In this document: in pieces, positions 51,558-61,238 of the stretch
Layout: each line of letters opens with the position of its first letter
How positions within the stretch are numbered: the stretch's first letter is position 1
NCBI RefSeq assembly: GCF_041358175.1
Contig: NZ_JBGKBE010000008.1
Coordinates: 113,569-177,568 of the forward strand
Direction of reading: 5' to 3'
Length of the DNA stretch: 64,000 bases
DNA from: Muriicola sp041358175
GTDB lineage: Bacteria > Bacteroidota > Bacteroidia > Flavobacteriales > Flavobacteriaceae
Notes under the pieces: generated by a model
Told to the model about the DNA's origin: nothing
Database searches by the model: none
The model's input: the letters and a program-made list of their open reading frames with translations, nothing else
Translations under genes and position numbers: made by a program

Positions 51558-54014
51558 ATGGATCAGTACGTCGATGTTGTGTTGCCTATTCCTCTGGAGA
51601 AACTCTTTACCTACAGGGTCAGTGCAGAGATTGCTTCCACTTTGAAGCAGGGAATGCGAATTGCGGTACCATTTGGTAAGTCGAAAATATACACAGCTCT
51701 GGTCTATCGCCTTCACAACAATCCTCCTCAGGCTTATGAGGCCAAAGATATCCATGAGGTTATCGACACCCTTCCGCTGGTCACTGAACTTCAGCTGCAG
51801 CACTGGCAGTGGATTGCCGAATATTATATGTGTACCCTGGGGGAGGTATTCAGGTCAGCTGTCCCAGGGGCATTTTTATTGGAAAGCGAAACCCTTGTTC
51901 TGAAAAATACGAGTCGGGATATTGAAGAACAGTTGCTCAACAATCAGGAGTTTATGATCCTTGAAGCATTAGAAAACAAAGGATCCCTCAGGATCAGGGA
52001 GGTGAGTGAGATCCTGGATAAAAAAACTGTGTTGCCCATATTGAATCGAATGATGGAGAAGGGTTATATCGAACTACAGGAAACGCTTCACAGTATGTAT
52101 AAACCCAAGCAAATACGTACAGTAAGGATACATCCGAAATATAAATCCGAAGAAGCGCTTGTCAGCCTACTCGATGAATTAAGCAGAGCTCCGAAACAGC
52201 GGGAAGTCCTCCTGACACTGTTTCAAGTCCAGGCTGAGACAAAAAAGCCTATGAGCACTGTTGAATTGCAGAAGAAAAGTGGCACAACCGCCGGAATAAT
52301 CAGGACTTTGCTCGACAAAGGAATTTTGGAAGAGGAGATGATCAGAACCGACAGGATTTCCTTTCAAGGAGAATCCGATTTGTTAGAAACCCCTGAATTA
52401 AGTGACTTTCAGAGGAAAAGCCTGGATGAAATCAGGGGAGCTTTCAAGGAGAAAGATGTTGTACTTCTGCACGGCGTAACCTCTTCCGGTAAAACAGAAG
52501 TTTACATGAAACTTATGGAATCTGTTCTCTCTGAGGGAAAACAGGTATTGTACCTTCTTCCGGAAATTGCACTTACTACACAGCTGATATCGCGACTACA
52601 GCAATGTTTTGGAGGGAAAGTATCGGTTTTTCATTCAAAATTCAGCCTGAATGAAAGGGTAGAAGTATGGAATAATGTTCGCAAGGGAGCTGAAAAGGCA
52701 CGGGTAGTGATCGGGGCAAGGTCGTCCCTCTTTCTGCCATTTTCCCAACTTGGACTTGTGGTTGTGGATGAGGAGCACGAGAATTCTTTTAAGCAATACG
52801 ATCCAGCTCCCAGGTACCACGCCAGGGATACGGCTGTGGTCTTAGCCAGCTTGCACAGGGCGAAAGTTTTACTGGGTTCCGCCACCCCGAGTCTGGAAAG
52901 TTTTTATAATGTGAAGTCGGGTAAATACGGATATTCTAAAATGGATCAGCGATATGGCGGGGTGCTTCTGCCCGAGGTGCATTTAGTTGACATTCGCGAT
53001 GCATCGCGAAGAAAAAAGATGACAGGGCATTTTTCTGATACGCTGAAGAAACAGATAGAGAATACACTAAACCTGGGGGAACAGGTCATCCTTTTTCAAA
53101 ACCGCAGGGGATATGCCCCCATAGTAGAGTGCACTACTTGCGGGCACGCACCCCAATGTCCCAATTGTGATGTAAGTCTTACTTATCACCAGGGCAGAAA
53201 TCAATTGCGCTGCCATTATTGCGGCTTTCACGAACTGATGCAGTCCCAATGCAAGGCTTGTGGCAGTTCCACCCTTGATACCAAAGGATTTGGAACCGAG
53301 CAGATAGAAAAAGAACTGGAAGGGATGTTCCCCGAAGCTAGAGTAGGGCGTATGGACCTTGATACTACCCGTGGCAAATACGCTTACGAAAAGATTATCA
53401 CTGCTTTTGCCAAGCAGGAATTTGATATACTCGTAGGAACACAAATGGTTACCAAAGGTCTAGATTTCAGGCATGTAAACCTTGTAGGAATCATGAATGC
53501 AGATTCCCTTTTAAATTTTCCAGATTTCAGAGCTCACGAACGCAGCTTTCAATTGCTTACCCAGGTAGCGGGCAGGGCAGGAAGAACCGAAAAAAGGGGT
53601 ACGGTGCTAATCCAGACCTATAATCCCGGTCACAATGTATTGCAACAGGTGGTAGCAGGAGATTATCTGGAGTTGTACAGGGAGCAAATGGAACAAAGGA
53701 GGGAATATCATTATCCTCCTGTGAACAGGATCATCAAGATCAGTTTTAAACACAGGGAGTACAATACTTTAAATGAAGCCGCCAGCTGGTTTGGAAAAGC
53801 GATGCGAAATGTGTTTGGCGAGCATGTTCTCGGGCCAGAATTTCCACCGGTCGCAAGGATCAGGAACCAGTATATCAAGCAACTTTTGCTGAAGATTCCC
53901 AGGGAGCAATCCCTGTCCAAAACAAAAAATAGCATTAAAAGAATTGAAAATTCCTTCAATGCTATCTCCTGGTACAGAAGTGTGCGGGTAATCTACGACG
54001 TAGATTACTTCTGA
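51558..54014 (+). CDS. priA: primosomal protein N' (replication restart helicase PriA)
   Basis: 818 aa from ATG 51558; an in-frame TTG two codons earlier is less likely. Domain order: N-terminal 3'-DNA-binding domain (YVDVVLPIPLEKLFTYRVS), winged helix, then a helicase with Walker A GVTSSGKTEVYM, DEEH motif VVDEEHENSFKQYDPAPRYH, and the zinc insert with eight cysteines (CTTCGHAPQCPNCDV, RCHYCGF, QCKACGS). It restarts stalled replication forks. The C-terminus abuts the convergent LytTR gene with no gap. Confidence 0.97.
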   Translation: MDQYVDVVLPIPLEKLFTYRVSAEIASTLKQGMRIAVPFGKSKIYTALVYRLHNNPPQAYEAKDIHEVIDTLPLVTELQLQHWQWIAEYYMCTLGEVFRSAVPGAFLLESETLVLKNTSRDIEEQLLNNQEFMILEALENKGSLRIREVSEILDKKTVLPILNRMMEKGYIELQETLHSMYKPKQIRTVRIHPKYKSEEALVSLLDELSRAPKQREVLLTLFQVQAETKKPMSTVELQKKSGTTAGIIRTLLDKGILEEEMIRTDRISFQGESDLLETPELSDFQRKSLDEIRGAFKEKDVVLLHGVTSSGKTEVYMKLMESVLSEGKQVLYLLPEIALTTQLISRLQQCFGGKVSVFHSKFSLNERVEVWNNVRKGAEKARVVIGARSSLFLPFSQLGLVVVDEEHENSFKQYDPAPRYHARDTAVVLASLHRAKVLLGSATPSLESFYNVKSGKYGYSKMDQRYGGVLLPEVHLVDIRDASRRKKMTGHFSDTLKKQIENTLNLGEQVILFQNRRGYAPIVECTTCGHAPQCPNCDVSLTYHQGRNQLRCHYCGFHELMQSQCKACGSSTLDTKGFGTEQIEKELEGMFPEARVGRMDLDTTRGKYAYEKIITAFAKQEFDILVGTQMVTKGLDFRHVNLVGIMNADSLLNFPDFRAHERSFQLLTQVAGRAGRTEKRGTVLIQTYNPGHNVLQQVVAGDYLELYREQMEQRREYHYPPVNRIIKISFKHREYNTLNEAASWFGKAMRNVFGEHVLGPEFPPVARIRNQYIKQLLLKIPREQSLSKTKNSIKRIENSFNAISWYRSVRVIYDVDYF

Positions 54015-54707
54015 TCAGACGTTACTTAACGCCTCGGCCAGTTCTGTTTTCTTATTTCGACTAAGTGGAATAGATCGGCCACTCACTTCGACATTCTTAC
54101 TGTTAAATTTTTCGATCTTCTCCAGGTTCACAATATAGGATTTGTGAATTCTGAGGAACTTTTCGGCTGGCAATTGCTTTTCGAAAGCCTTCATGGTTGA
54201 AAGGATAACGATATTGGCCTCATCGGTAACTAATTTAATATAGTCACCCAGTGCTTCAATCCATTTGATATCATTGAGGATTACCTTTCGTTTTTTCAGG
54301 TTGCTCTTAACAAAGATATGTTCTTCGTCCTCAGCTACCTGGTTCATTTGCTCGTACTTGGCCACGGCTCTTTTAACAGAAGCGTCAAAACGGGCCATTG
54401 TAATTGGCTTGTGCAAATAATCGGTTACATCATAATCAAATGCTTTAAGAGCATAATCAGGTTTTCCGGTGATTAGGATGACTTGCGGACTGTTTTCTAG
54501 AGACTCCAACAGATCAAAACCGCTGATAATCGGCATTTCTACATCGAGAAAGATCAGGTCGATCTCGTTGTTCTTGATGCCGTTCTTGGCTTCAATAGCG
54601 TTGCTGTACTCCGCAACCAGGGCTAAATTCGGATGATTATTCACCAGCTTTGCAACTGCCATTCGCTGCATAGATGAATCGTCAACAACTATACTTCTTA
54701 ATTTCAT
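54015..54707 (-). CDS. LytTR-family response regulator
   Basis: 230 aa. The receiver has the acidic pair near its start (VVDDSS) and the phosphoacceptor Asp in LIFLDVEMPIISGFDLL, with Thr in VILITGKPDYALKAF and Lys in HKPITMARFD. The LytTR DNA-binding domain occupies about 130-228 (KKRKVILNDIKWIEALGDYI, FLRIHKSYIVNLEKIEKF). No histidine kinase is adjacent, so the sensor partner is elsewhere. A target cannot be deduced. Confidence 0.92.
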   Translation of the reverse strand: MKLRSIVVDDSSMQRMAVAKLVNNHPNLALVAEYSNAIEAKNGIKNNEIDLIFLDVEMPIISGFDLLESLENSPQVILITGKPDYALKAFDYDVTDYLHKPITMARFDASVKRAVAKYEQMNQVAEDEEHIFVKSNLKKRKVILNDIKWIEALGDYIKLVTDEANIVILSTMKAFEKQLPAEKFLRIHKSYIVNLEKIEKFNSKNVEVSGRSIPLSRNKKTELAEALSNV

Positions 54708-54885
54708 AAAGGGTTGATTTGTGGGGTTAAATCATCGACAAATTACATAAAAAAACGGTTCAAAAGCAATTAAAGTTGTGAACATTCAATTAAGTAAGGA
54801 TGTCGATAATGCGCATAATTTAGGTTTATAGGTTAAGTTCAATTTGAGTGATTATAGTACCAATAACGAAGAAATATTTAATTTC

Positions 54886-54916
54886 TTGTAAATAGAGGGA
54901 AGAATTATTACTTTTG
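54886..54916 (+). promoter_or_regulatory. promoter of rpsF-rpsR-rplI
   Basis: TTG (54886-54888) and TACTTTTG (54909-54916) with a 20-base spacer match the Bacteroidota consensus. The leader is about 18-20 nt and there is no room for long upstream control. Confidence 0.75.
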
Positions 54917-54940
54917 CGCTCCTAAAAATAGTATAACAAT

Positions 54941-55279
54941 ATGAATCATTACGAAACTGTTTTCATTTTAAATCCCGTTCTATCTGATGTTCAGATAGAG
55001 GAAACAGTTAAGAAATTTGAGGATTTCTTAATTAAGAATGATGCCAAAATGGTGTCAAAGGAAAATTGGGGCCTGAAAAAACTGGCATATCCCATACAAC
55101 ACAAGAAAAGTGGCTTTTACCATTTGTTCGAATTTACCGCTCCCGGTGCAGTAATTGCTCCCTATGAGCAGGAATTCCGCAGGGATGAGCGCATTATGCG
55201 TTTTTTGACGGTAAAATTAGACAAGCACGCGATTGAGTGGGCTGAAAAAAGAAGAACTAGATTAAAAGCTAAAGCGTAA
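54941..55279 (+). CDS. rpsF: 30S ribosomal protein S6
   Basis: 112 aa, starting MNHYETVFILNPVLSD, with KENWGLKKLAYPIQHKKSGF in the middle. Standard S6, which binds S18 and 16S rRNA in the platform. First gene of a three-gene operon with rpsR (4-base gap) and rplI. Confidence 0.97.
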   Translation: MNHYETVFILNPVLSDVQIEETVKKFEDFLIKNDAKMVSKENWGLKKLAYPIQHKKSGFYHLFEFTAPGAVIAPYEQEFRRDERIMRFLTVKLDKHAIEWAEKRRTRLKAKA

Positions 55280-55283
55280 GGAT

Positions 55284-55580
55284 ATGGCAACATTACAGCA
55301 ACAGGCAAAAGGTAAGAAAGACGGAGAGATCAGATATCTCACGCCTTTGAACATCGAAACCAATAAACAAAAGAAATACTGCCGATTTAAAAAGTCGGGT
55401 ATAAAGTATATCGATTATAAGGATCCAGATTTCCTTATGAAACTTGTTAATGAACAGGGCAAATTACTTCCAAGGAGGTTAACCGGCACCTCTCTGAAAT
55501 ATCAGAGAAAGGTGGCTCAGGCAGTAAAAAGAGCCAGGCATCTGGCACTAATGCCGTACGTTGGAGATTTATTAAAATAA
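55284..55580 (+). CDS. rpsR: 30S ribosomal protein S18
   Basis: 98 aa. The conserved core is KKYCRFKKSGIKYIDYKDPD, then LPRRLTGTSLKYQRKVAQAV, and the ALMPYVGD end. It has only one Cys in the N-terminal region, so no zinc form. It binds next to S6. Second gene of the operon. Confidence 0.97.
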   Translation: MATLQQQAKGKKDGEIRYLTPLNIETNKQKKYCRFKKSGIKYIDYKDPDFLMKLVNEQGKLLPRRLTGTSLKYQRKVAQAVKRARHLALMPYVGDLLK

Positions 55581-55593
55581 AAAGGGAGAGAGC

Positions 55594-56046
55594 ATGGAAC
55601 TTATTTTAAAGGAAGACGTACAGAATCTTGGATTCAAAGACGATGTGGTAACTGTTAAGAATGGTTACGGCAGAAATTACCTCATTCCAAAAGGATTGGC
55701 TACAATGGCTACTCCCTCCGCCAAAAAAGTATTGGCAGAGAACCTGAGGCAAAAGGCACACAAAGAGAAAAAGGCAGTTGACGCAGCTAACAAAACTGCT
55801 GAGGGAATAAAGCAACTCGAAGTGAAAATTCAGGCGAAGGTAGGTGCAGGAGACAAATTATTTGGCTCTGTGACCAACGGTGACCTGGCAGACGCACTGG
55901 CTAAGGAAGGACATGAGATAGATAAGAAATATATAATGATCAAAGGAGGTTCTATCAAAAGAGCCGGGCCCTATGAGGCTCAAATACGCCTGCACCGCGA
56001 GGTAATGGTCGATTTAAACTTTGAAGTGATTGCCGAGCAGAAGTAA
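55594..56046 (+). CDS. rplI: 50S ribosomal protein L9
   Basis: 150 aa. N-terminal domain MELILKEDVQNLGFKDDVVT, then VKNGYGRNYLIPKGLA, followed by the long connecting helix and a C-terminal domain with GDKLFGSVTNGDLADAL. L9 controls frame maintenance between ribosomes. It ends the operon before a strong terminator. Confidence 0.97.
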   Translation: MELILKEDVQNLGFKDDVVTVKNGYGRNYLIPKGLATMATPSAKKVLAENLRQKAHKEKKAVDAANKTAEGIKQLEVKIQAKVGAGDKLFGSVTNGDLADALAKEGHEIDKKYIMIKGGSIKRAGPYEAQIRLHREVMVDLNFEVIAEQK

Positions 56047-56071
56047 GGCGATTCTTATAGAAATATTTTCT

Positions 56072-56102
56072 AAAGAGCTATGTTTTTCATAGCTCTTTTT
56101 TT
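56072..56102 (+). terminator. rho-independent terminator after rplI
   Basis: AAAGAGCTATG and CATAGCTCTTT form an 11-bp stem with a TTTTT loop followed by further T. Confidence 0.9.
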
Positions 56103-56138
56103 GTTTATCTTGTGTACTTCAATAACTAACTCTTTATC

Positions 56139-59100
56139 ATGAAAAAATTACTTTTAGGTGGCATCCTTTTGATCGCCATGACCTTCACTTCCTGGGCACA
56201 GGTTACAACATCAGCGATCAGGGGAACCGTTTTCGAAGGCGACAATGAACCCCTATTCGGCGCAAATGTTGTCGCAGTTCATACTCCTACAGGAACAAAG
56301 TATGGGGCAATCAGTAACCAGGATGGCCGCTATAATCTTCCCAACCTTCGGATTGGGGGGCCTTATGAAATCACTGTTTCTTACGTGGGGTACAAATCAC
56401 AGGTCCAGACAGACGTTTTCCTTACTCTGGGTAAAACGACCATACTCGAATTTAATCTGATTTCTGAAAGTCAGGCTTTGGATGAAGTTGTGGTGGTCTA
56501 TGATCAAACCGGAACTTTTGGGAGTGACCGTACAGGTGCTGAAACAAGTGTAGGCAGGAGGGAACTTACCCGGCTACCCACTATTTCAAGGTCTGCCAGT
56601 GACTTTATCAGGCTCGACCCTCAGGCATCTTCCGGTGCATCCGGTTTATCATTTGGAGGGCGAAATGACCAGTACAATAACTTTTCACTGGATGGGGCCA
56701 TTTTTAACAACCCTTTTGGCCTTGATGCCGCCACTCCTGGCGGACAGACCAATGCACAGCCGATTTCTCTCGATGCTATCGATCAGATACAGGTTACCAC
56801 CGCACCTTATGACGTAACCCAATCAGGATTTACAGGAGCATCGGTCAACGCCGTTACCAAGAGTGGTACCAATGAGTTCTACGGTACGGCTTACGGATTT
56901 TTCAGAAATGACGATCTAACTGGTGGGAAGATCAATGGAGACGATGTTTTTAAAACCGGACTCGAACAGACCCAATACGGTTTCAGCTTAGGCGGACCGA
57001 TCGTTAAAAACAAACTGTTCTTCTTTGTCAACTTTGAGCGTGACGAACTTACAGAACTGGGAACCGATGGTTTTGTACCCAATACAGGTACAGGAGATAT
57101 AAACGAAAGTCGGGTATCTCTTTCCGATTTTCAACTGGTAGATAACCTACTGCGGCAGGTCGTGATCGGCCAGGATGCACAGGGGAATGACCTTTTTTAT
57201 AACCCTGGTAGATTCCAGGATTTTAACTTCGATCAGGAGTCGACAAAAGGAATCATCAAACTCGACTGGAACATTAACGACAACAATCGTCTGGCGATTA
57301 TCTACAACTTCCTGGATGCTTCCAAAGGCAAACCCGCCAACAGGGATGCAATCACGTTCAGGGGGCCAAATACCCAGACCCTGCAGTTTGAAAATGCAGG
57401 TTATGAGATCAATAACAAAATAAAGTCATTGCAACTCGAATTAAACTCGACGCTCTCAGATGAGGCGACCAACAAGCTCCAGATCGGATATACCCATTTT
57501 GATGATTTCAGGAATCCGTTCTCAACTCCGGCACCGAGTATCGTCATTCTCGATGATACGGGAAGTTCAAATTATATCATAGCTGGTCACGAGCCCTTTT
57601 CGATCAACAACCGATTAGATCAGAAAGTATTTCAAATTACAAACAACCTAAATATTTTTAAAGGAGACCATACCTATACAATAGGTTTCTCCTTTGAGAA
57701 ATTTCAGTTTGATAACTCTTTCAACCTGGGAGCTTATGGGGCTCAGGGAGTCTTTTTTCCGACCACAACGATTACGGATTTTCCAAATTTCGCAAGTTCG
57801 GGAGCTCTTCAATCAGCATTTGACGATGCTATAGCCGCAGATCGGGCATTTAATGCCAATGGTACAGGAAACTCCGGAGGTTGGTCACTTGCAGAAACGA
57901 ATGTGGGCCAGTTGTCTTTTTATGTACAGGACGAATGGGATGCAACAGAAAACTTCAAACTCACCTATGGGGTTAGGTTCGACAAGCCCCTTTATTTCGA
58001 TACAGCTGAAAAGGTTGCTGAAAATATTGAGAGAAAGGGAGGAGCTTCGGGAACTTATATCCCGTCAATCCAATATTTCGACCCGGAAACTGGGGAAGCA
58101 GTATTCCTGGATTCAGAAACACTTCCCAATAACAACTTTCTGGTCTCCCCAAGGGTTGGATTTAACTGGGATGTTAAAAACGATAATTCGCTTCAGCTCA
58201 GAGGTGGATCCGGTCTCTTCACAGGTCGTTTTCCCTTTGTATGGCTTGGGAATCAGGTGCAGGGAGTCGACTTTTTCTTCTATCAGATTGTGGATCCGGA
58301 TTTTCAATGGCCACAGGTATGGAGGACGAATGTTGGGGTAGATAAGAAGTTCGATAACGGACTCATCTTAACTGCAGATGTGTCCTATACCAAGGATGTG
58401 AATGCTGCGCATGTACAGAATTGGGGACTAGACACACCTTCAGCTACATTAAATGGCCCGGATAACAGGGCTGTTTATACCAATGATGACAAATCACAGA
58501 TTTTTGGAGGTCCAACCAATGCCTATGTCTTTACCAATTCTGATAAAGGCCGTATATGGAATGCCTCTATCAAGGGGCAGAAGAACTGGGATAACGGATT
58601 TTATACAATGCTGGCCTATAGCTTCTTAAATGCCAAAGAAGTGAATTCCATCGATGCGGAAATCACCGGAGATGCCTTTGCCGGAAACACCATTGTGGGA
58701 AATGCCAATAACGATGTGCTATCGTTTTCCAGATATGGGGATAATCATCGTATCATTGGAGTGGTTTCAAAACAATTCAATACGGGAACTACTATTTCAA
58801 CCTTTTTCGAATATGCGAAAAGTGGCCGTTACAATTATATATATGGGGGAGATATCAATAATGATGGATCGAGCATAAATGATCTCATCTATATTCCTAC
58901 CAGTTCAGAACTTTCCTCTATGACTTTTAGCGGACCGGGACAGGCCGAAGCTTTTGAGGCATTTATTCAGCAGGACGACTACCTGAGTGGAAGAAGAGGG
59001 CAATACGCAGAACGTTATGCAGCACTTGCCCCCTGGAGGAGCAGTTGGGATATTAAGATTTTGCAGGATATCAAGATCACCGACAAGAACAAGTTTCAGT

Positions 59101-59315
59101 TAAGTCTGGACATCCTGAATTTCGGGAATCTGCTGAATTCCAATTGGGGAGTCGTGGAAGGCCCGAGTTTTGATCAATTACTCGGAGTGTCCGTAGATTC
59201 CAGTAATAATCCTACCTATACCTTTGATACGAACAGGACAGATACCTTTGCCGCAATCACCAGTCAGATCTCCCGATGGAGAGCACAATTGGGGGTTCGC
59301 TATATTTTTAACTAA
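56139..59315 (+). CDS. Oar-like TonB-dependent outer-membrane receptor
   Basis: 1058 aa. Signal peptide (KKLLLGGILLIAMTFTSWAQ), then a CarboxypepD_reg domain at about 25-110 (IRGTVFEGDNEPLFGANVVA, GRYNLPNLRIGGPYEITVSY), a plug with RTGAETSVGRRELTRLPTIS and SFGGRNDQYNNFSLDGAIFN, and a large barrel (about 260-1058) that ends WRAQLGVRYIFN with a near-terminal aromatic. Oar proteins of Bacteroidota and Myxococcus are of this type; they may import large molecules or serve adhesion. It starts 30 bp after the rplI terminator. Confidence 0.9.
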   Translation: MKKLLLGGILLIAMTFTSWAQVTTSAIRGTVFEGDNEPLFGANVVAVHTPTGTKYGAISNQDGRYNLPNLRIGGPYEITVSYVGYKSQVQTDVFLTLGKTTILEFNLISESQALDEVVVVYDQTGTFGSDRTGAETSVGRRELTRLPTISRSASDFIRLDPQASSGASGLSFGGRNDQYNNFSLDGAIFNNPFGLDAATPGGQTNAQPISLDAIDQIQVTTAPYDVTQSGFTGASVNAVTKSGTNEFYGTAYGFFRNDDLTGGKINGDDVFKTGLEQTQYGFSLGGPIVKNKLFFFVNFERDELTELGTDGFVPNTGTGDINESRVSLSDFQLVDNLLRQVVIGQDAQGNDLFYNPGRFQDFNFDQESTKGIIKLDWNINDNNRLAIIYNFLDASKGKPANRDAITFRGPNTQTLQFENAGYEINNKIKSLQLELNSTLSDEATNKLQIGYTHFDDFRNPFSTPAPSIVILDDTGSSNYIIAGHEPFSINNRLDQKVFQITNNLNIFKGDHTYTIGFSFEKFQFDNSFNLGAYGAQGVFFPTTTITDFPNFASSGALQSAFDDAIAADRAFNANGTGNSGGWSLAETNVGQLSFYVQDEWDATENFKLTYGVRFDKPLYFDTAEKVAENIERKGGASGTYIPSIQYFDPETGEAVFLDSETLPNNNFLVSPRVGFNWDVKNDNSLQLRGGSGLFTGRFPFVWLGNQVQGVDFFFYQIVDPDFQWPQVWRTNVGVDKKFDNGLILTADVSYTKDVNAAHVQNWGLDTPSATLNGPDNRAVYTNDDKSQIFGGPTNAYVFTNSDKGRIWNASIKGQKNWDNGFYTMLAYSFLNAKEVNSIDAEITGDAFAGNTIVGNANNDVLSFSRYGDNHRIIGVVSKQFNTGTTISTFFEYAKSGRYNYIYGGDINNDGSSINDLIYIPTSSELSSMTFSGPGQAEAFEAFIQQDDYLSGRRGQYAERYAALAPWRSSWDIKILQDIKITDKNKFQLSLDILNFGNLLNSNWGVVEGPSFDQLLGVSVDSSNNPTYTFDTNRTDTFAAITSQISRWRAQLGVRYIFN

Positions 59316-59336
59316 GGAATAAAACCGTATTTTTGG

Positions 59337-59362
59337 GCCGCCCTAAAAAGGCGGCTTTTTTT
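59337..59362 (+). terminator. rho-independent terminator between the Oar-like gene and the DUF6495-like gene
   Basis: GCCGCC (59337-59342) and GGCGGC (59350-59355) form a 6-bp GC stem with loop CTAAAAA, then seven T up to the ATG at 59363. A TATTTTTG promoter-like element at 59328-59335 abuts its left arm, so a transcript starting there would begin inside the stem and could not be terminated by it. Confidence 0.75.
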
Positions 59363-59833
59363 ATGAAGTATACTCGATTGACAAAACAGCAATTGGAAGA
59401 ATTGCATCAGGAATTTATCAATTTTCTGGCCACCCAGTCCATTACAGCATCTGAATGGGAGATGATCAAGGCGAACCGACCCCATGTAGCCGAAGAAGAG
59501 ATCGATGTGTTTAGTGATCTGGTATGGGAAGGCGTATTGACAAAGGTGGAATACCTCGAAAACATTTCCGCCCAGCAGATGCACCTATTTCATTTGTCAA
59601 GTAAGGAAATGAAACTGATCTCCGTGAAGCTGAGGAATCCCAAAGTAGATCTTACAACATCCGAAGGGTTTGGGTGGTTTAAAAAAAACTGGCAATCCGA
59701 TTTTGTGGATTACCTTGTGGCCTCCAAAGCCTATTCTGACGATCCCAATGCAGACAAATTCGACCTTATACAGCAAGGTGCAGTAATTACCAAAGGGGAA
59801 CTGTATAATTGGTTTGATAAAATCATAGAATAA
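59363..59833 (+). CDS. DUF6495-like conserved protein
   Basis: 156 aa from ATG 59363 (MKYTRLTKQQLEELHQEFIN). An in-frame TTG at 59333 would include the terminator stem and is rejected. It is largely helical with no signal peptide or membrane segment, so cytoplasmic. The segment LATQSITASEWEMIKANRP agrees with the family I know as DUF6495, usually beside hisS in Flavobacteriaceae, as here. Function unknown. Confidence 0.65.
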   Translation: MKYTRLTKQQLEELHQEFINFLATQSITASEWEMIKANRPHVAEEEIDVFSDLVWEGVLTKVEYLENISAQQMHLFHLSSKEMKLISVKLRNPKVDLTTSEGFGWFKKNWQSDFVDYLVASKAYSDDPNADKFDLIQQGAVITKGELYNWFDKIIE

Positions 59834-59861
59834 GGCGATATTTACCCAACTACACGAGAAC

Positions 59862-61238
59862 ATGGCACAAAAACCTTCCATTCCAAAAGGTACCCGCGAT
59901 TTTACACCGGCAGAAGTTGCCAAAAGGAATTACATCTTTGAAACTATCCGTAACCAGTTCGCGGTTTTTGGCTTTCAACCCATAGAAACTCCCTCTTTTG
60001 AAAACCTGGATACCCTGATGGGGAAATACGGGGATGAAGGAGACCGACTCATATTTAAAATCCTAAACTCAGGAGATTACCTCCGTAAGGTAGATCCTGA
60101 AGTTTACAAGGCCAAAAATGCAAGTGATCTGACACCACAGATTTCTGAGAAAGCATTGCGGTACGACCTTACCGTGCCCTTTGCGCGCTATGTGGTGATG
60201 CATCAGAACGAGATCGACTTCCCCTTTAAGAGATATCAGATACAGCCTGTCTGGAGGGCAGACCGGCCTCAGAAAGGGAGGTTCCGTGAGTTTTACCAAT
60301 GTGATGCCGATGTAGTGGGAGCCGGTTCTCTTTTACAGGAAATCGAATTCATACAATTGTATGATGCGGTCTTCGGAGACCTGGGATTGCCGAAGATCAG
60401 AATAAAACTCAATCATCGTAAGATCCTGAGTGGTATCGCCGAGGTCATCGGTGCCGCAGATAAACTGATCCCTTTTACGGTAGCCCTTGACAAACTTGAC
60501 AAGATTGGGGAGGAAGGCGTGATACGGGAAATGGCCTCTAACGGCATCAGTGAAACTGCAATACAGAAGGCCATGCCCTTGTTCTCAATGGCAAAGGACG
60601 AAGCTAATCCCTTTGAACTCCTTTCTGAATTTCTGAAAAATTCAAGCGTGGGGAAAGCAGGAATTGCAGATCTTCAATTCATTGTCGATTCGATTGAGAA
60701 ATTAAATCTTGTCAATTCAAGTCTTGAGGTAGATGTGTCCCTGGCCAGGGGATTAAATTATTACACGGGGACTATCTTTGAGGTGGCAGCTCCTGATGGT
60801 GTACAAATGGGATCAATTGGTGGCGGAGGAAGATACGATGACCTTACAGGAATATTTGGCCTGAAGGACCTGAGTGGAGTAGGTATCTCCTTTGGCCTCG
60901 ACCGGATTTATCTGGTGATGGAGGAACTCGGACTTTTCCCGGAAACCATAGATCAATCTGTGCAGGTTTTGTTTGCGAATTTCGGAAATCGGGAAGCGCT
61001 GGCGGCCCTTCCCCTTTTGAGGGTCTTGAGAAAGAATGGGGTTAATACGGATCTGTATCCTACAGACACCAAACTTCAGAAACAGCTCAAATACGCTAAC
61101 AACAGAAATATCCCTTATGTGGTTTTACTGGGAAAGGATGAACTGGAGCAACAATCGGTAGTGGTAAAAGATATGGCCAGAGGTTCACAACAGACATATC
61201 CCTGGAAAGATTTGCAGCAATTTGCCGACTCCCTATAA
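59862..61238 (+). CDS. hisS: histidine--tRNA ligase
   Basis: 458 aa, class II aminoacyl-tRNA synthetase. Start IPKGTRDFTPAEVAKRNYIF; motif 2 includes PVWRADRPQKGRFREFYQCD; the histidine-A motif is GLNYYTGTIFE; motif 3 lies in GVGISFGLDRIYLVMEEL. The anticodon-binding domain is the last ~100 residues. Bacteroidota HisS are of this slightly longer type. It follows the DUF6495-like gene by 28 bp; its end overlaps the convergent Nudix gene by 6 bases. Confidence 0.97.
   Translation: MAQKPSIPKGTRDFTPAEVAKRNYIFETIRNQFAVFGFQPIETPSFENLDTLMGKYGDEGDRLIFKILNSGDYLRKVDPEVYKAKNASDLTPQISEKALRYDLTVPFARYVVMHQNEIDFPFKRYQIQPVWRADRPQKGRFREFYQCDADVVGAGSLLQEIEFIQLYDAVFGDLGLPKIRIKLNHRKILSGIAEVIGAADKLIPFTVALDKLDKIGEEGVIREMASNGISETAIQKAMPLFSMAKDEANPFELLSEFLKNSSVGKAGIADLQFIVDSIEKLNLVNSSLEVDVSLARGLNYYTGTIFEVAAPDGVQMGSIGGGGRYDDLTGIFGLKDLSGVGISFGLDRIYLVMEELGLFPETIDQSVQVLFANFGNREALAALPLLRVLRKNGVNTDLYPTDTKLQKQLKYANNRNIPYVVLLGKDELEQQSVVVKDMARGSQQTYPWKDLQQFADSL

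Noticed and set aside
57853..58341. 162-codon second frame inside the Oar-like receptor
   Set aside because: Same-strand alternate frame in a barrel coding region; composition and lack of motifs indicate a shadow.
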